From the NCBI RefSeq assembly GCF_027595985.1, contig NC_073307.1, positions 36,212,234 to 36,276,233 of the forward strand: 64,000 bases of DNA. The letters are read 5' to 3'. The DNA is from Sorex araneus. Taxonomy: Eukaryota; Chordata; Mammalia; Eulipotyphla; Soricidae. Shown here piece by piece: positions 44,430-54,782 of this stretch (its first letter is position 1; each line of letters starts with the position of its first letter). The position numbers and the translations under genes were made by a program. The notes under the pieces were generated by a model. That model saw only the letters and a list, made by a program, of their open reading frames with translations. It was not told where the DNA came from and made no database searches.

Positions 44430-44690
44430 TTTCCTTTTTTGGAGGGGGGTTTCCCCAATCATGCTGGGTCCCCAGGTTCTTCTCTGTCAACCTATCTGGG
44501 TGTTTGGCGTTCTGATGCCAGTCTGAAGGATGCAGCACATCCTGTACTCTGCAGTATGGGGAGTGCTCCCCCAGCCGCTCAGGGACCTCCAAGGCTGCAT
44601 CCTGCCATGCTCCAGGAACCACGTGGTGCCAGGGATTGAGCCAGGGTCAATACTGTACTACCTCCACTGAATGTTCCTTGAAATTAGAAC
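44430..44690 (-). mobile_element. SINE-like remnant
   Basis: GGTTTCCCCAATCATGCTGG, GGAGTGCTCCCCCAGCCGCT and GGTGCCAGGGATTGAGCCAG are reminiscent of an old antisense SINE. Low certainty. Confidence 0.35.
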
Positions 44691-44699
44691 ACTGTCTCC

Positions 44700-45535
44700 T
44701 TGTGATCACCATTGAAACAGCGGGGGAAAGTGAATCTGGCTCAGGATTGAGGGGTCTCTTCTTAAAGAGCCTGTGTGTAGTGATCCCCAAACCTAAAACG
44801 AAGGACTGAAAGCGCAGAGTTGTCTTGGGTCAGGGTTCAGTTCCCTCCAGCACCTTTGCAGGGCCCGAGGGGGAGTGCCTTATGCTGAACCATCCAGTGG
44901 GACCCCTCCTCTGGCCTCCCCAGTCCCCACATAAATATAAATGAGATTTGAACCTGAGAGAAGGTTCATATGGAAGGGTTTGGGTGACATTTGAAGCTAG
45001 CTGTAGTCCCAAAGTAATGTCTTTAAAGTTCTGTGCCTGATCTTTAAACATGGCACAAAATATTTTAAGGCAATCGGCTTTGCGTTTACAGCCAGAAAAG
45101 CAACGTTCAGTTTCTTACCTGGTCCTCACCGTGCTGCTCTGTAGCCACAGGCAGGAGTTTGTGCTCACGGTTCCTGGCTCAGTGTCTGCCTCCAGGCCGC
45201 CTCACAGCTCGACCTAAGCACGCAAAAGACCTGAGTTCTGACCGTGCGTAAATTGTTTTCAGTGAATCAACTTCAACCCCAGTGGCCCTCTAAAGGGTGG
45301 CAGGGAAGATGAGAAGAGTCAATACATGCTCTCCCATCCCCTTAAATATCTAATTTATTCAACAGTCTGAACCTGGCTACATTTCTCTCCACATCACCAC
45401 CAATTACTGCTTTCAGCTGTGTTATTTTGCATCTCCTTCTATCCACCTAAAAAATTTGGTCAGATTTTGGTCAAAACCCCAACATTTGGTCAGATCCCAT
45501 GCTTTCTTATCACTTTCAGCCATAAAAATATCAGA
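44700..45535. other. Intergenic, no gene recognised
   Basis: No supported gene or repeat. Confidence 0.4.
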
Positions 45536-45539
45536 TCAG

Positions 45540-45700
45540 GGCCAGAGGGATAGTACAGCGTGTAGGGCGTTTGCCTTGCCTGCTGCCAATCTGGGTTTGA
45601 TTGGCTCAGTGGTCCCCTGAGCACTGTTAGGAGTAATTCCAGAATTCAGAGTCAGGAGTAACCCCTGAACATTGCAGGTCATGACCCAAATAGCAGCCTC
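45540..45700 (+). mobile_element. SOR-type SINE, diverged
   Basis: Sense: GGGCCAGAGGGATAGTACAG head, GGGCGTTTGCCTTGCCTGCT, GTGGTCCCCTGAGCACTG and GAGTCAGGAGTAACCCC. Confidence 0.8.
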
Positions 45701-45729
45701 CCCCACTCCCCAAACCAGAATCAGTTCAG

Positions 45730-45945
45730 GGCCAGAAGAGAGTGTGTTGGGCACTTGCAACCTACCCCAGTTCCTTCTCCAGAAATGCAAATGGTGCCCT
45801 GAGCACAGAATCAGGATTAAGCTGTAAGCAATTGTGGGCATGGATCCAAAACAGACAAAAACTGTACATTCTGGGGTCTGAGAGCACAATGGGTGAGTGC
45901 TTGCCGTGGACCCAGGGGACCCAGGTTCAACACCCAATTCTAGGA
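45730..45945 (+). mobile_element. Old SINE remnants
   Basis: GGGCCAGAAGAGAGTGTGTT and GTGCCCTGAGCACAGAATCA, then a second head-like GAGAGCACAATGGGTGAGTG with GACCCAGGTTCAACACCC. At least one, perhaps two, degraded copies. Confidence 0.5.
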
Positions 45946-46255
45946 GATTGCCTGCCTGGCACTTTTGTCATCTTCTGTTTAGCTGCCTCTGAAGTCAGAC
46001 CCATTACTAGCTCAGGTCTACACCTCACATCTCCATGCTGCTGTCTCCTCACCTGCTGGCCTGCGTCTCGGATACCAAGGCAGCTCAACAGCTCAATCCA
46101 AGTGGCTGCCACAATCTTTAGTTTTTGCAGTGCCAGGGATCAAACCTAGGGCCTTATCACTCACAGAGCCACATGCTAGGCCCTGCCACCATCATCTTTT
46201 TATCCACAGAGCCTAGACTCTCACAACAAAATGTAGATACAAGTGATAGTGCGCG

Positions 46256-46258
<3 letters not shown>

Positions 46259-46307
<49 letters not shown>

Positions 46308-46308
46308 A
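46259..46308. repeat. (TC)n(AC)n compound microsatellite
   Basis: About 16 TC units followed by about 9 AC units. Confidence 0.95.
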
Positions 46309-46359
46309 TTTTTGTTTTATTTTTCTTTGTTCCCTTTTTGTTTTTTGTTTGTTTATTTG

Positions 46360-46490
46360 CTTGTTTGGGGGCCACACCTGGCAGTGTTTGGGGGCTATTT
46401 CCTGGCTTGGTGTTTGGGTCCTGTAGGTCCTGAACCCCATGGCTTTCACATGCAAAGTTTCTGGCTTTTTAAGCTATCTTCATGGCCTTC
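46360..46490 (-). mobile_element. Diverged SOR-type SINE
   Basis: Antisense: GGGGGCCACACCTGGCAGTG, CTATTTCCTGGCTTGG, CACATGCAAAGTTTCTGG. Confidence 0.55.
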
Positions 46491-46519
46491 TTTTCTTTTT
46501 CATATTTCAAAACAATAAA

Positions 46520-47210
46520 ACTTTAAAGTGAGCATCCATCATCCTCCCTTAAACCCCCTCCACTCTTTCTCTCAACCCTACTCACTTCCCCTCTGGTAAC
46601 CTTGATTTTGTGGTTTGTATTCACTGGTATGAGATGAAAGAGAGCACAGTGGTAAGGTGTTTGCCTTGCACACGGCCGACCCGGGTTCAATTGCTCCACC
46701 CCTCTCGGAGGGCCCAGCAAGCTACCAAAAGTATCTCGCCCACACAGCAAAGCCTGGCAAGCTACCTGTGGCGTATTCGATATGCCAAAGACAGTTAACA
46801 ACAAGTCTCACAATGATGACATTACTGGTGCCTGCTCGAGTAAATCGATGAGCAACGGGAATGACAGTGACATTCACTGGTATATATTTTTTTCAAACTA
46901 CTCATCAGTTTTATTTCCTTATATTGCACATGTAGGTGAAATCATTCAACACTTTTTCCTTCTAACTTGTTTTACTTTATATAATCTTTTCAAGTTCTTC
47001 CATTACGCTTCAACTATAATCTTTTTTATATAGCTGGATTCTATCCTTGTGTATATATACAGCATCTTCCTTATCCAAACATCTATTGTTAGACACTCTT
47101 TTTTTCTGATTCTCAGTTATTGCAAATACTGCAGTTAACATTGACGGTAACTTTGCAACTCAATGATTTCATATTGTTGAGCTAAATACCCAGGAATGGA
47201 TAGGGAAGGA
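46520..47210 (-). mobile_element. Old L1 3' fragment, interrupted by a SINE
   Basis: Antisense L1-like: CTCTGGTAACCTTGATTTT on the left, then TTGCACATGTAGGTGAAATC, TTATCCAAACATCTATTGTT and GTTATTGCAAATACTGCAG on the right of the nested SINE. Confidence 0.65.
46631..46871 (+). mobile_element. SINE, CAGTGA-tailed class, complete
   Basis: Sense copy: GAGCACAGTGGTAAGGTGTT head, GACCCGGGTTCAATTG B box, CTCTCGGAGGGCCCAGCAAG body, and an AACGGGAATGACAGTGAC end. A perfect 12-bp duplication, ATTCACTGGTAT, lies at 46619-46630 and 46872-46883. There is no poly-A. Confidence 0.95.
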
Positions 47211-47344
47211 TCTATCATCTCTGGATTGAGGCCATATACTTAGAAATTTTCTCTGAACCCAAAGGAGGATTTTGGTTTTATCACTTCGCTGCGATTTTGT
47301 TGTTGTTTATTATAACATAGAGAGATAGAAGAAAGTTTTTATTT

Positions 47345-47625
47345 TGGGGGGGTAGAAGGGGAAAACACCCAGTAGTGCTCAGGGGTCATATGGTACCAGG
47401 GGTTGAACCCGTCTGCTACATGCAAAGCCATGTGCTCAGTTTGTTGAGTTCTTTTCCCAGCCCTCATAATTTTAGTTTTATTTTTAGATTAATTTTATTT
47501 GGGGACCCACACCTTGTTGTGCTCAGGGGATATTCCTGGCTTGGTGAACAGGGGTGCCAGGGATGGAACCCGGGCCACCTATGTTGCAAGTGTTGCTCAG
47601 CACACTGAGTTATCTCTTGGGTAGA
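47345..47625 (-). mobile_element. Two old SINE remnants
   Basis: 47345-47465: AACACCCAGTAGTGCTCAGG to TTCTTTTCCCAGCCC. 47500-47625: GGGGACCCACACCTTGTTGT, GTGCTCAGGGGATATTCCTG, ending AGTTATCTCTTGGG. Both antisense, diverged. Confidence 0.55.
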
Positions 47626-47629
47626 TGAG

Positions 47630-48680
47630 CGTTTTGTGCCCTTCAGGTATATTTGCCCTTCAGGAATAGAACCCTGTGCCAGGAGTATCTTATAGCAGCA
47701 AAGAGATCGGGTTCCTTTTTAGTGGGCTCAGTCTTCCATGGGCCAAAGCCCTCGCCCAGAAGCCTGGGGAATTTCTCCACCAGACAGCTGAGTAGGCTGG
47801 CACCAGAAATTCCTCCACTCTTGGCTTCAGAATCTTCAAAAGTAGCTTTTGAAAGGGGGAAAAAAAAATTGACGAGTACCAGGCACCAGCAACTTGCAAG
47901 TCCTGCAATGTCCTAGCAAGTTTTTCCGTGCCAGTGTATAGCAGAGGGCCTTCCTCACCTCCGGTCAGCTCTGTCCTTCACCCCGGAAAGGAAACCCTGT
48001 CCACATTCCTCTCCTGGAGGAAGTGGACATTGGGGTGGACTGGGGAGGGGTGCACTTCCCCAAGCGAGAAGGAGCCATGTTTTCCCAGCAGGTCCAGAAA
48101 TACTGCCCAGCTGACCTCAGTAAGTCATCTCCGCCCAGTCCCTGACAGGATGGCTCAAAGCTTGCTCCAGATATGTCACCCCAGGAAGCTGAGTCCACAA
48201 AGGAGAGAAGGCCAGACCAGAGGTGCTGTTTTTCTTTATATTCTCATGCTGGGGGGTGGGGGATGGGATTGGGGCATGTGGAGGGGGTGTTACCAGGAAA
48301 TAAATCTGATCCCTCATTGGTGGGCAGCTTGCTCCCCCAGACAGCAGTGTAGAGAGGGGTGCTGGCACCTGCAAACATTTGCAGAGGCCTGCAAAATGTT
48401 TGTCCTGACTGGCTGCTCATCCAGCACCCACCCCACACCCACCCGTCCATGGTGCCCTGAAGTCCTAGTGAGCTTGCTGGGGATGTGTCAAGTTAGGGGC
48501 ATCAGAACCTGAGTGCAGATGACAAATTGGGGTCTAAGGTTTGACTTTCCTTAGGGACCCCTGGGGCTTAATTTTTCTTTCTGTCCACAGCCAGGCAGTG
48601 GAATGTAGGTGCCCATCATATATTTCCCACTACCTCTCTTTTCCCCAGGTTTATTTGGCCTCTGATTTTACGCAGGGGTG
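47630..48680. other. Intergenic, no gene recognised
   Basis: Somewhat GC-richer with several overlapping open frames on both strands (47928-48512 on + is the longest). None shows a protein family, splice-site pattern or codon bias that I recognise, so none is called. Confidence 0.4.
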
Positions 48681-48689
48681 GGGGGAAAG

Positions 48690-48830
48690 GAGTCGCCCCT
48701 GTGATGCTCAGGGCTTACTCCTGGCTCTGAGCTCAGAGGTCACTCCTGGTAGTGCTGGGGACCATACGTGGGGCTGGGAATGAAATCCTGGTCAGCCTTA
48801 CTTGCTATAGCATCCTTCCAGCCCTCGGTA
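48690..48830 (-). mobile_element. SOR-type SINE, diverged
   Basis: Antisense: GTGATGCTCAGGGCTTACTC, GAGGTCACTCCTGGTAGTGC, ending ATCCTTCCAGCCC. Confidence 0.7.
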
Positions 48831-49110
48831 ATCTCTTCTCTCTTTTCTTTGCTTGGTGAGACACCAGTTATATAACCTTTTAATGAAGTTCAGTCCCAGG
48901 TGATGAACACTATTGTTGGCTAGAAGTTTTGGTTTCCACTCAAGCCGACTATTGTTTGTTTTTTTCACTGAATTTATACTGAATTTACCAGCATTTCAAA
49001 ATTGGATGCATTCCAACAAAAATCTGTAACTGGGGCTTTATGAGGAAATTTGCAACATCTGGCTTCTGTTGGCTGGCAAAAACCAGCAGGGATAGGGAGG
49101 GGTGATCGCT

Positions 49111-49280
49111 TTTTTTCTTTTTTGGGTCACACCCAGCGATGCACAGGGGTTACTCCTGGCTCTGCACTCAGGAATTACTCCTGGCGGTGCTCAGGGGACC
49201 ATATGGGATGCTGGGAATCCAACCCGGGTTGGTTGCATGCAAGGCAAATGCCCCACCCGTTGTGCTATCGCTCCAGCCCC
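49111..49280 (-). mobile_element. SOR-type SINE (A-tailed class)
   Basis: Near-consensus antisense copy, GGGTCACACCCAGCGATGCA to CTATCGCTCCAGCCCC. Confidence 0.93.
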
Positions 49281-49374
49281 TTTCTAAGTTTTCCCACGTG
49301 GACAACACTACTTGGTACTATCGGTGGGGACACTTTCTGCTTGTTTCCTTAAAGAAGGTAGAATATCTGAAGGG

Positions 49375-49530
49375 TGGAGAGATGGTGCAGCAGGTCGGGT
49401 TGTTGCTTGTGCATGCTGACATGGTCTGAGCCCAAGCACCACATGTGGTCTCCTGAGTCTTGCCAGGGTGATCCCTCTGAGCAGAGCCAGGAGTAAGGCT
49501 GACCACCGCTGGGTGTGGCCCCAAGACTAA
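49375..49530 (+). mobile_element. SOR-type SINE, diverged
   Basis: Sense: GGTGGAGAGATGGTGCAGCA head, AGAGCCAGGAGTAAGGCTGA and GCTGGGTGTGGCCCC. Confidence 0.75.
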
Positions 49531-50007
49531 AATATGAAGGCAGGTTCCCAAGGATCTCTGACTTGGATTGTCTGAAAAGGAGGCCATCGGTTGTTTAAGT
49601 TTGTTCAATCCTGCTCTGTTTCTCTTCAGAACATTAAGATCCACCACAAAGCCTCGGCAGATTCCTGACCCTAAGAAGAGTTGGATTTGGGGACACTCTG
49701 CTGCAGAGATTGTCACAAAAGTCAGGAGGAGTCACAAAACTTACTGTTTGTGCCTTCTTTGGAGGGATATTACCCCTACAACATACACCTGGGCTATAAA
49801 AAGGGAACATGGATGACCTGGTTGTTTTGGAAGAAACAGAAAAGGAACAAGCCTTAAAGTATCATAATGCCTCATCCCTCCATTTTACCAATAAAAATAG
49901 CAACTCTGTTAGGCAGAGTTTTAATTTTGCTACATTGGGAAACAAAACTATTTATTTAATTTACCTCTCCTAAAGCCTGTGTGAAGAAAGGATGATGGGG
50001 CCTCTTT

Positions 50008-50062
50008 TACAGAGGGGGAAACTGAGGCTTAGCAAACTGTAGCTTGGTCAAGTGAAAAAGCT
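50008..50062 (-). repeat. MIR SINE core
   Basis: TACAGAGGGGGAAACTGAGG then CTTGGTCAAGTG keeps the MIR core order in reverse orientation. Confidence 0.65.
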
Positions 50063-50362
50063 GTGGTGGTATGGAACTGGGCAGCACAGCCTTTCCTACC
50101 ATCCACACTTGTGGACCCTCTTTGTGAGATTAAAGGCACCCAAATCGCTAAGTTTGGTTATATCAGATGCTGGAGGAGAAGTTGAGTCATCCTGGCACTG
50201 GGAACTAATAACTACCCCACTCTCATACTATCTAGAGGAAGGCATTTTCCTGAGCACTTCTTGAGGACATGGTCTCTCTGGTTCTAAGCCTTTGCAGAAT
50301 GCATTTATGTAAGAGATGAGTTTGTTTTACAAGTCCTGGGAATGTGCCTGTGCCTTTATCTC

Positions 50363-50363
<1 letters not shown>

Positions 50364-50455
<92 letters not shown>

Positions 50456-50462
50456 GAGAGAG
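50364..50462. repeat. (TG)n(AG)n(ACAG)n compound microsatellite
   Basis: About 18 TG, then about 15 AG, about 6 ACAG units, and a further short AG tract. Imperfect TG continues to about 50505. Confidence 0.95.
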
Positions 50463-50684
50463 TCTGATGTGTGTGTGTGTTTGTGAGTGTGTGTATGTGT
50501 GTCCAGGAGGGAGGAGGAAGAGGAAAGAAGCCAAGGAAGGGGGAGGGGACACAGATTTTCTTTCCTCCTATGGTCAGTCACATAAATTAAAGAGATTAGA
50601 AACAAACACAGAGAGACAGACTACAAGTGTTTTTCCAAAATGTGAAGTAGCTGCAGAAAAGAAAGTCTGAAAATATGCCAAAAT

Positions 50685-50830
50685 GGGGCTGGAGAAGGGC
50701 TCACAGGTTTGAATTCAGGCTCATAGGTTCGACCCCCCAGCACTTCGAGGTCTCCTGAGCACTGCCAGGAGTGACCCTGAGAACAGAGCCAGGAGTAGCT
50801 CTGAGCACTACCAGATGTGCCTCCCCACCC
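50685..50830 (+). mobile_element. Diverged SOR-type SINE
   Basis: Sense: GGGGCTGGAGAAGGGCTCAC head, GGTTCGACCCCCCAGCAC and GAGCACTGCCAGGAGTGACC, before an A-rich CAAAACAAAACC tail. Confidence 0.7.
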
Positions 50831-51171
50831 GCGCAAAACAAAACCAAAACAAAATTAGTCAAAAAATTTTACTTGGGGGCCTAGGGCGACAGCTTGCATG
50901 ATATAACACATGCTTAGCTTGTGTGATGTAAGTCCCAGACACCTCCTTGTTCCCCAAGCATTGTGAGGGACATTCTGTGACCACACCAAAGAAGGAAGAT
51001 AGTTTGGACAGCCCCTATTTTAAAAAGTAAAAAAAATATCTTTGTTTCAGTCTCTTTCTCTTATTGTAAAATTACAGAAGTAGAGTGCTACCTAATATGA
51101 TAGGCTCCTAGGGGTGATAAACTAAGAAATTCAAAATCAAGCACAAAATAAAACTTGCCATTTTGTTTTCA

Positions 51172-51347
51172 TTTTTGTTTTTTGCTTTTTGGGTCACACC
51201 CAGCGATGCTCAGGGGTTACCCCTGGTTCTGCACTCAGGAATTACTCCTGGCAGTGCTGGGGGACCATGTGGGGATGCCGGGGATTGAACCCGAGTCAGC
51301 CGCGTGCAAGGCAAATGCCCTACCTGCTGTACTATCACTCTGGCCCC
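51172..51347 (-). mobile_element. SOR-type SINE (A-tailed class)
   Basis: Antisense copy, GGGTCACACCCAGCGATGCT to CTATCACTCTGGCCCC, lightly diverged. Confidence 0.93.
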
Positions 51348-51388
51348 AAAATTTGTCATTTTGAATTTACATGTTTGTAGTATAATGA

Positions 51389-51610
51389 GGGCTGGAGTGA
51401 TAGTCCAGCAGGCAGGGCGTTTGACCCGGGTTCTATTTCTCCACCCCTCTAGGAGAGAGGCTACTGAGACTATCCTGCCCCCATGGCAGGCCTGGCAAGC
51501 TACCCGTAGTGTATTCAATATGCCAAAAGCAGTAACATCAAGTCTCACAATGGAGACATTACTGGTGCCCGCTGGAGCAAATCGAAGAGCAACGGGATGA
51601 TAGTGATAGA
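51389..51610 (+). mobile_element. SINE, CAGTGA-tailed class, with internal deletion in the head
   Basis: Sense: GGGCTGGAGTGATAGTCCAG head, a shortened GGCGTTTGACCCGGGTTCTA, body, and CAACGGGATGATAGTGATAG end. A perfect 12-bp duplication, GTAGTATAATGA, lies at 51377-51388 and 51611-51622. Confidence 0.95.
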
Positions 51611-51624
51611 GTAGTATAATGAAC

Positions 51625-52780
51625 TTCACATTGTTTAATAGGCAAGGTTTATATTTTAACAGCATTTACTTATGGATTTCGAACAATAATTGGTATTTCA
51701 TAAAATATAACAAATTTTTTTTTCAGGAACTTAAACTAAAATATGGTGATTTATGCCAGAACAGAATTTACAACTGTTTCATATTGCATATAAAAGGAAA
51801 TTAGATTATAGAATCATAGATAAGGAGGCTATAGAGACTGATAGAATTATAATCTTATTTCTAAGGAGGATAGAAGGGAGATTTCATGGCATTTATTTTG
51901 TACAGTTATGAAAACACCACTGTCACTGTGCCAGTTGAACTGAGGACCTTCCAGTAGCTGTAATAATATGATTTTAGAAGTCCGAGTATTGTTGTTTGGG
52001 GGTGGGAGGTAGGGGGTATATCTAGACAAATAGGACTGAGTGAAAAAATTTCTGTGTGGAAGGTTTCTTAATTTTTATGATTTGTCATATTTTTTTTCTG
52101 GTATGAGAATAGCCCATGATTTTCATCGATAGTTTATAATGTAGGTGTTAAAATCTGTTGGAGATCTTAAGCATAACAACAAGGCTTTATTTTTCACATC
52201 ATATCTTTTTTACATCAAATAAATCTGGGTGATAGATCTCATAGCTATAAGTCTTAAGGGTTTGATGTTCTTTGTTCATATAAAAGATATAAAATAACAT
52301 TTAATATTGTTAAGCTCTGAACTAAGGAATCATACTACCGTATTTACCAAACTAAGGAAACATAAGGTATTTCACCACATAATTGTCAGAACTGTGTTTT
52401 TTTTTTCTCCAATAATATCATGAGAAAGCAAGCAAGCAGGTAAGCTAGGTAGCTTCAAATAATGGTTGCACACCACTTGAAAAACTATTTGGCATTAAGT
52501 CAGTCAGGATTATGCATGGAAATGTGGGTCTAAGTCTCAAAGAAAAAGTGATTTGCATAAGGCCACCTGGCATGTATATGTAGAGGTGGGTCACAAACTC
52601 TGCTCTCCAGGGGTTCAGTTCAATGAAACTATAAGTCTCCTTGTTTTAGGCCTCTTTTTTCCCCTACAGTTTAATGTTAAGGTAGATTGTTTTGATTTGT
52701 TTTTGTTTTAACCTGTTGATAACTTTGTGGCTTGCTTGTTGATTTCTTTTTAAAATTAAAAAAAGTACTTCAGCATTTGG
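51625..52780. other. Intergenic, no gene recognised
   Basis: AT-rich. A possible degraded MIR-like stretch lies at about 52545-52610 (TTGCATAAGGCCACCTGGCA). Nothing else supported. Confidence 0.4.
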
Positions 52781-52784
52781 CCCT

Positions 52785-53190
52785 TTTTTGAAGATCTTTC
52801 TGGTGATCCTGGGGAACCATATATGGTGCCAGGGATCAACTTGGATCAGACACAGGCAAGACCAGTGCCTTTCCCCCTGTACTATCTCTTGTGTCCTGAA
52901 AACTTCTTTTTTCAGGTGGGAAGAGTGGGGAAGGAGATAACCCAGGGGTTAGGGACTCATGCTTTTGTGTATCCCAGCCCACCAAAATTCCCGGCCCCAA
53001 CCCCCACCATCTCTGGTGTGCCTCTGGAGACCCTCAAGCATTGCTGTACTTAGATCTGGTGATCCAGCACTGCAGGGTCTGAGCGGCACCATATCCCTGG
53101 ACTCTCTCCTTGGACCACCAGTGGGCTGGGGGAACTCTGGGGGCACCTCGGAGACAGCTGAACAGTTTGGGAGCTATCCCCTCCAAAATA
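52785..53190. mobile_element. Old SINE remnants
   Basis: About 52790-52895 is antisense (GGGGAACCATATATGGTGCC, ACTATCTCTTGTGTCC). About 52920-53190 holds further degraded GCAAGCATT- and GAGCGGCACC-type blocks that I cannot orient securely. Confidence 0.4.
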
Positions 53191-53199
53191 AAACCATTT

Positions 53200-54055
53200 T
53201 ATCCTGTTCATATTGGAATTAATGAAGGACAAATTGTTAGGGGTTTATTTTGGAATACCCCTAAGATGTTTGAGTTTAGCTGATGATCAGTGAACAGCAC
53301 TCCTGCAAACACATACCATTCTTCTGTTCGCTTTTGAGTCTGACACTTTTCACAAAAGATTGTACTGTTTTATGATGAACCCAGAGTAGATCAGCGCTGT
53401 GACCTCATATTAATGCTCAATTCAAAAAGGCTTCTGAAGGCGTCTGAAGGACTTAGAAGTAAACCAGTTCAAGTGCAATTTCTATCTCCTCCTCCTCATC
53501 TTTTGGGCACAAAGCAAGGGTGTGTGGGGTGCTATTATTCTCTCCGCCTCCCTTTTCATACCCCTACAACTTGTCCGAATTCGGCCCCGTTCCAAACTAG
53601 GCGAAATATTTGCAATGTTCCTTAAAATAAAGATAGAAACTTAGAGGGGGAACAAATATCCCTTGGAAGAAGTTTTAGAAGTCTGGTTCAATTTTTGGTC
53701 TTGACGTTGCTAATTACTTTGCGGTAGGAGAATAAAAGAACCTTTGGTTTTCCTACCCACGTGACAATGTTTTTGTTTTCCGGCAACTTCTAATGTACAG
53801 GAACTTCCCAAAGAACGTCCCTGCCAACAGTTACAGTAATTACCGTATAGACGCTACTTTTTCAAAGCGTAGAAAAAGCGTAGAAACCCGAAGGGCCGTC
53901 AGAGAAAAAAATTAGAGATTTTAGAGCTCAAACTTGTTATTGTTTTTCTTTCACTCAATTTGAAGCAGTGTTGGCCCTGAGGGACCTGAACGGAGCTTGG
54001 CAGGTGTTTTTCTCTTTAATCCTTACTGATGGATTTCCCAGGCGGTGTCGGAGGC
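53200..54055. other. Sequence upstream of the CEP120 promoter
   Basis: No gene or clear repeat. An 11-bp local tandem, AAAGCGTAGAA, occurs twice at about 53864-53885. CpG density starts to rise toward 54060. Confidence 0.4.
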
Positions 54056-54098
54056 ATAAAGTCGAGCATATACTACACTCAGGCGCCCTAAAGGGGAA

Positions 54099-54108
54099 CT
54101 TCCGGAAG
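54099..54108. promoter_or_regulatory. ETS-type site
   Basis: CTTCCGGAAG is a perfect palindrome containing an ETS core on each strand, 16 bp upstream of the NRF1 motif. Confidence 0.7.
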
Positions 54109-54123
54109 CGTGCAAGGCGGTAG

Positions 54124-54135
54124 TGCGCCTGCGCA
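54124..54135. promoter_or_regulatory. NRF1-type site
   Basis: TGCGCCTGCGCA matches the palindromic NRF1 pattern, a common element in TATA-less CpG-island promoters. Confidence 0.75.
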
Positions 54136-54184
54136 TTGTTCGCATCAACTGCAGGGCCCGCGGAGCCCGCTTTCCCCCGTCCGG

Positions 54185-54200
54185 CTGGCAGGGGGCGCTG
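54185..54200. promoter_or_regulatory. CTCF-like site
   Basis: CTGGCAGGGGGCGCTG contains the CTCF core CAGGGGGCGC, with weaker agreement at the 5' bases. Possible promoter-bound CTCF site. Confidence 0.5.
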
Positions 54201-54704
54201 TGGGGCTTAGTGGCCTGGCTTTCCCTCTTAGGGCATTGGAACGTCGCGTTAAAGGGCAGGAAGCGTAGCGGAATAGGGACGTTCTATCTTCCACGGCCCT
54301 GCTCTCTATGTCCCTTTGTCCTCCAGCCTCCCCCGGGCGCTGGGCCTGCGGGCCTGGTTGCTAGGCGGAAGCTGGGCGCGGCGGTGTCCGCCGTGGCGCG
54401 GCTTGCCCGGGCGTTTGAAAAGCGGCGACGCGGGCGGCAAAAGGTCCTCGGGCGGCGGGCTCGCGTCCTGGACTGGCCGGGTGCCCCGTTGTCAGAGCGT
54501 CTTGGGCGGCGAATCGGGGCCGGGCTTGGGGCTTCGGGATGGCGGCGTCGGGCAGGGGAGTCGGACGCGCGGCCGGCGGGGCCGGGGCGCGGAGCCGGAG
54601 CCTGGTGTCGGGAGCCCCGGGCGGGCGCTGGGGACCCCGCCGGGAGCCCTGCAGGGGCTCGCGAGCCGCCCGCCGCTCACCCCCGCCCCTCTCCCCCCCT
54701 GCAG

Positions 54705-54733
54705 GCCGCGCCCGCGGGTCACCCGCCGCCACC
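54705..54733 (+). other. CEP120: CEP120 5' UTR end and probable splice acceptor
   Basis: A pyrimidine tract (about 54680-54700) followed by TGCAG ending at 54704 looks like a 3' splice site. If used, an upstream non-coding exon lies within the CpG island and this exon begins at 54705. The alternative is an unspliced 5' UTR. GCCGCCACCATGG at 54725-54737 is a near-optimal Kozak context, which fixes the start codon. Confidence 0.55.
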
Positions 54734-54782
54734 ATGGTCTCCAAGTCGGACCAGCTGCTCATCGTCGTGTCCATCCTGGAAG
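54734..54782 (+). CDS. CEP120: CEP120, first coding exon (residues 1-16 and the first base of codon 17)
   Basis: CEP120 is a centriole protein enriched on daughter centrioles. It works with CPAP (CENPJ) and SPICE1 in centriole elongation and maturation and is needed for cilium formation; human mutations cause skeletal ciliopathy and Joubert syndrome. This exon encodes MVSKSDQLLIVVSILE, the first strand region of the N-terminal C2 domain, and matches the family start. The ATG has an excellent Kozak context. The exon ends GAAG and the donor GTGAGC at 54783 is strong; the intron is phase 1. The full protein is about 986 residues in human, so only the N-terminus lies in this window. Confidence 0.95.

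Noticed and set aside
47928-48512. A 194-codon plus-strand gene
   Set aside because: Comparable open frames exist on the other strand, there is no recognisable domain, and the GC content is locally raised. No splice or promoter evidence.
1-53900. Exons of CSNK1G3, the neighbour upstream of CEP120 in human
   Set aside because: I found no kinase-like coding exons on either strand. In human the two genes lie tens of kilobases apart, so absence from this window is expected.
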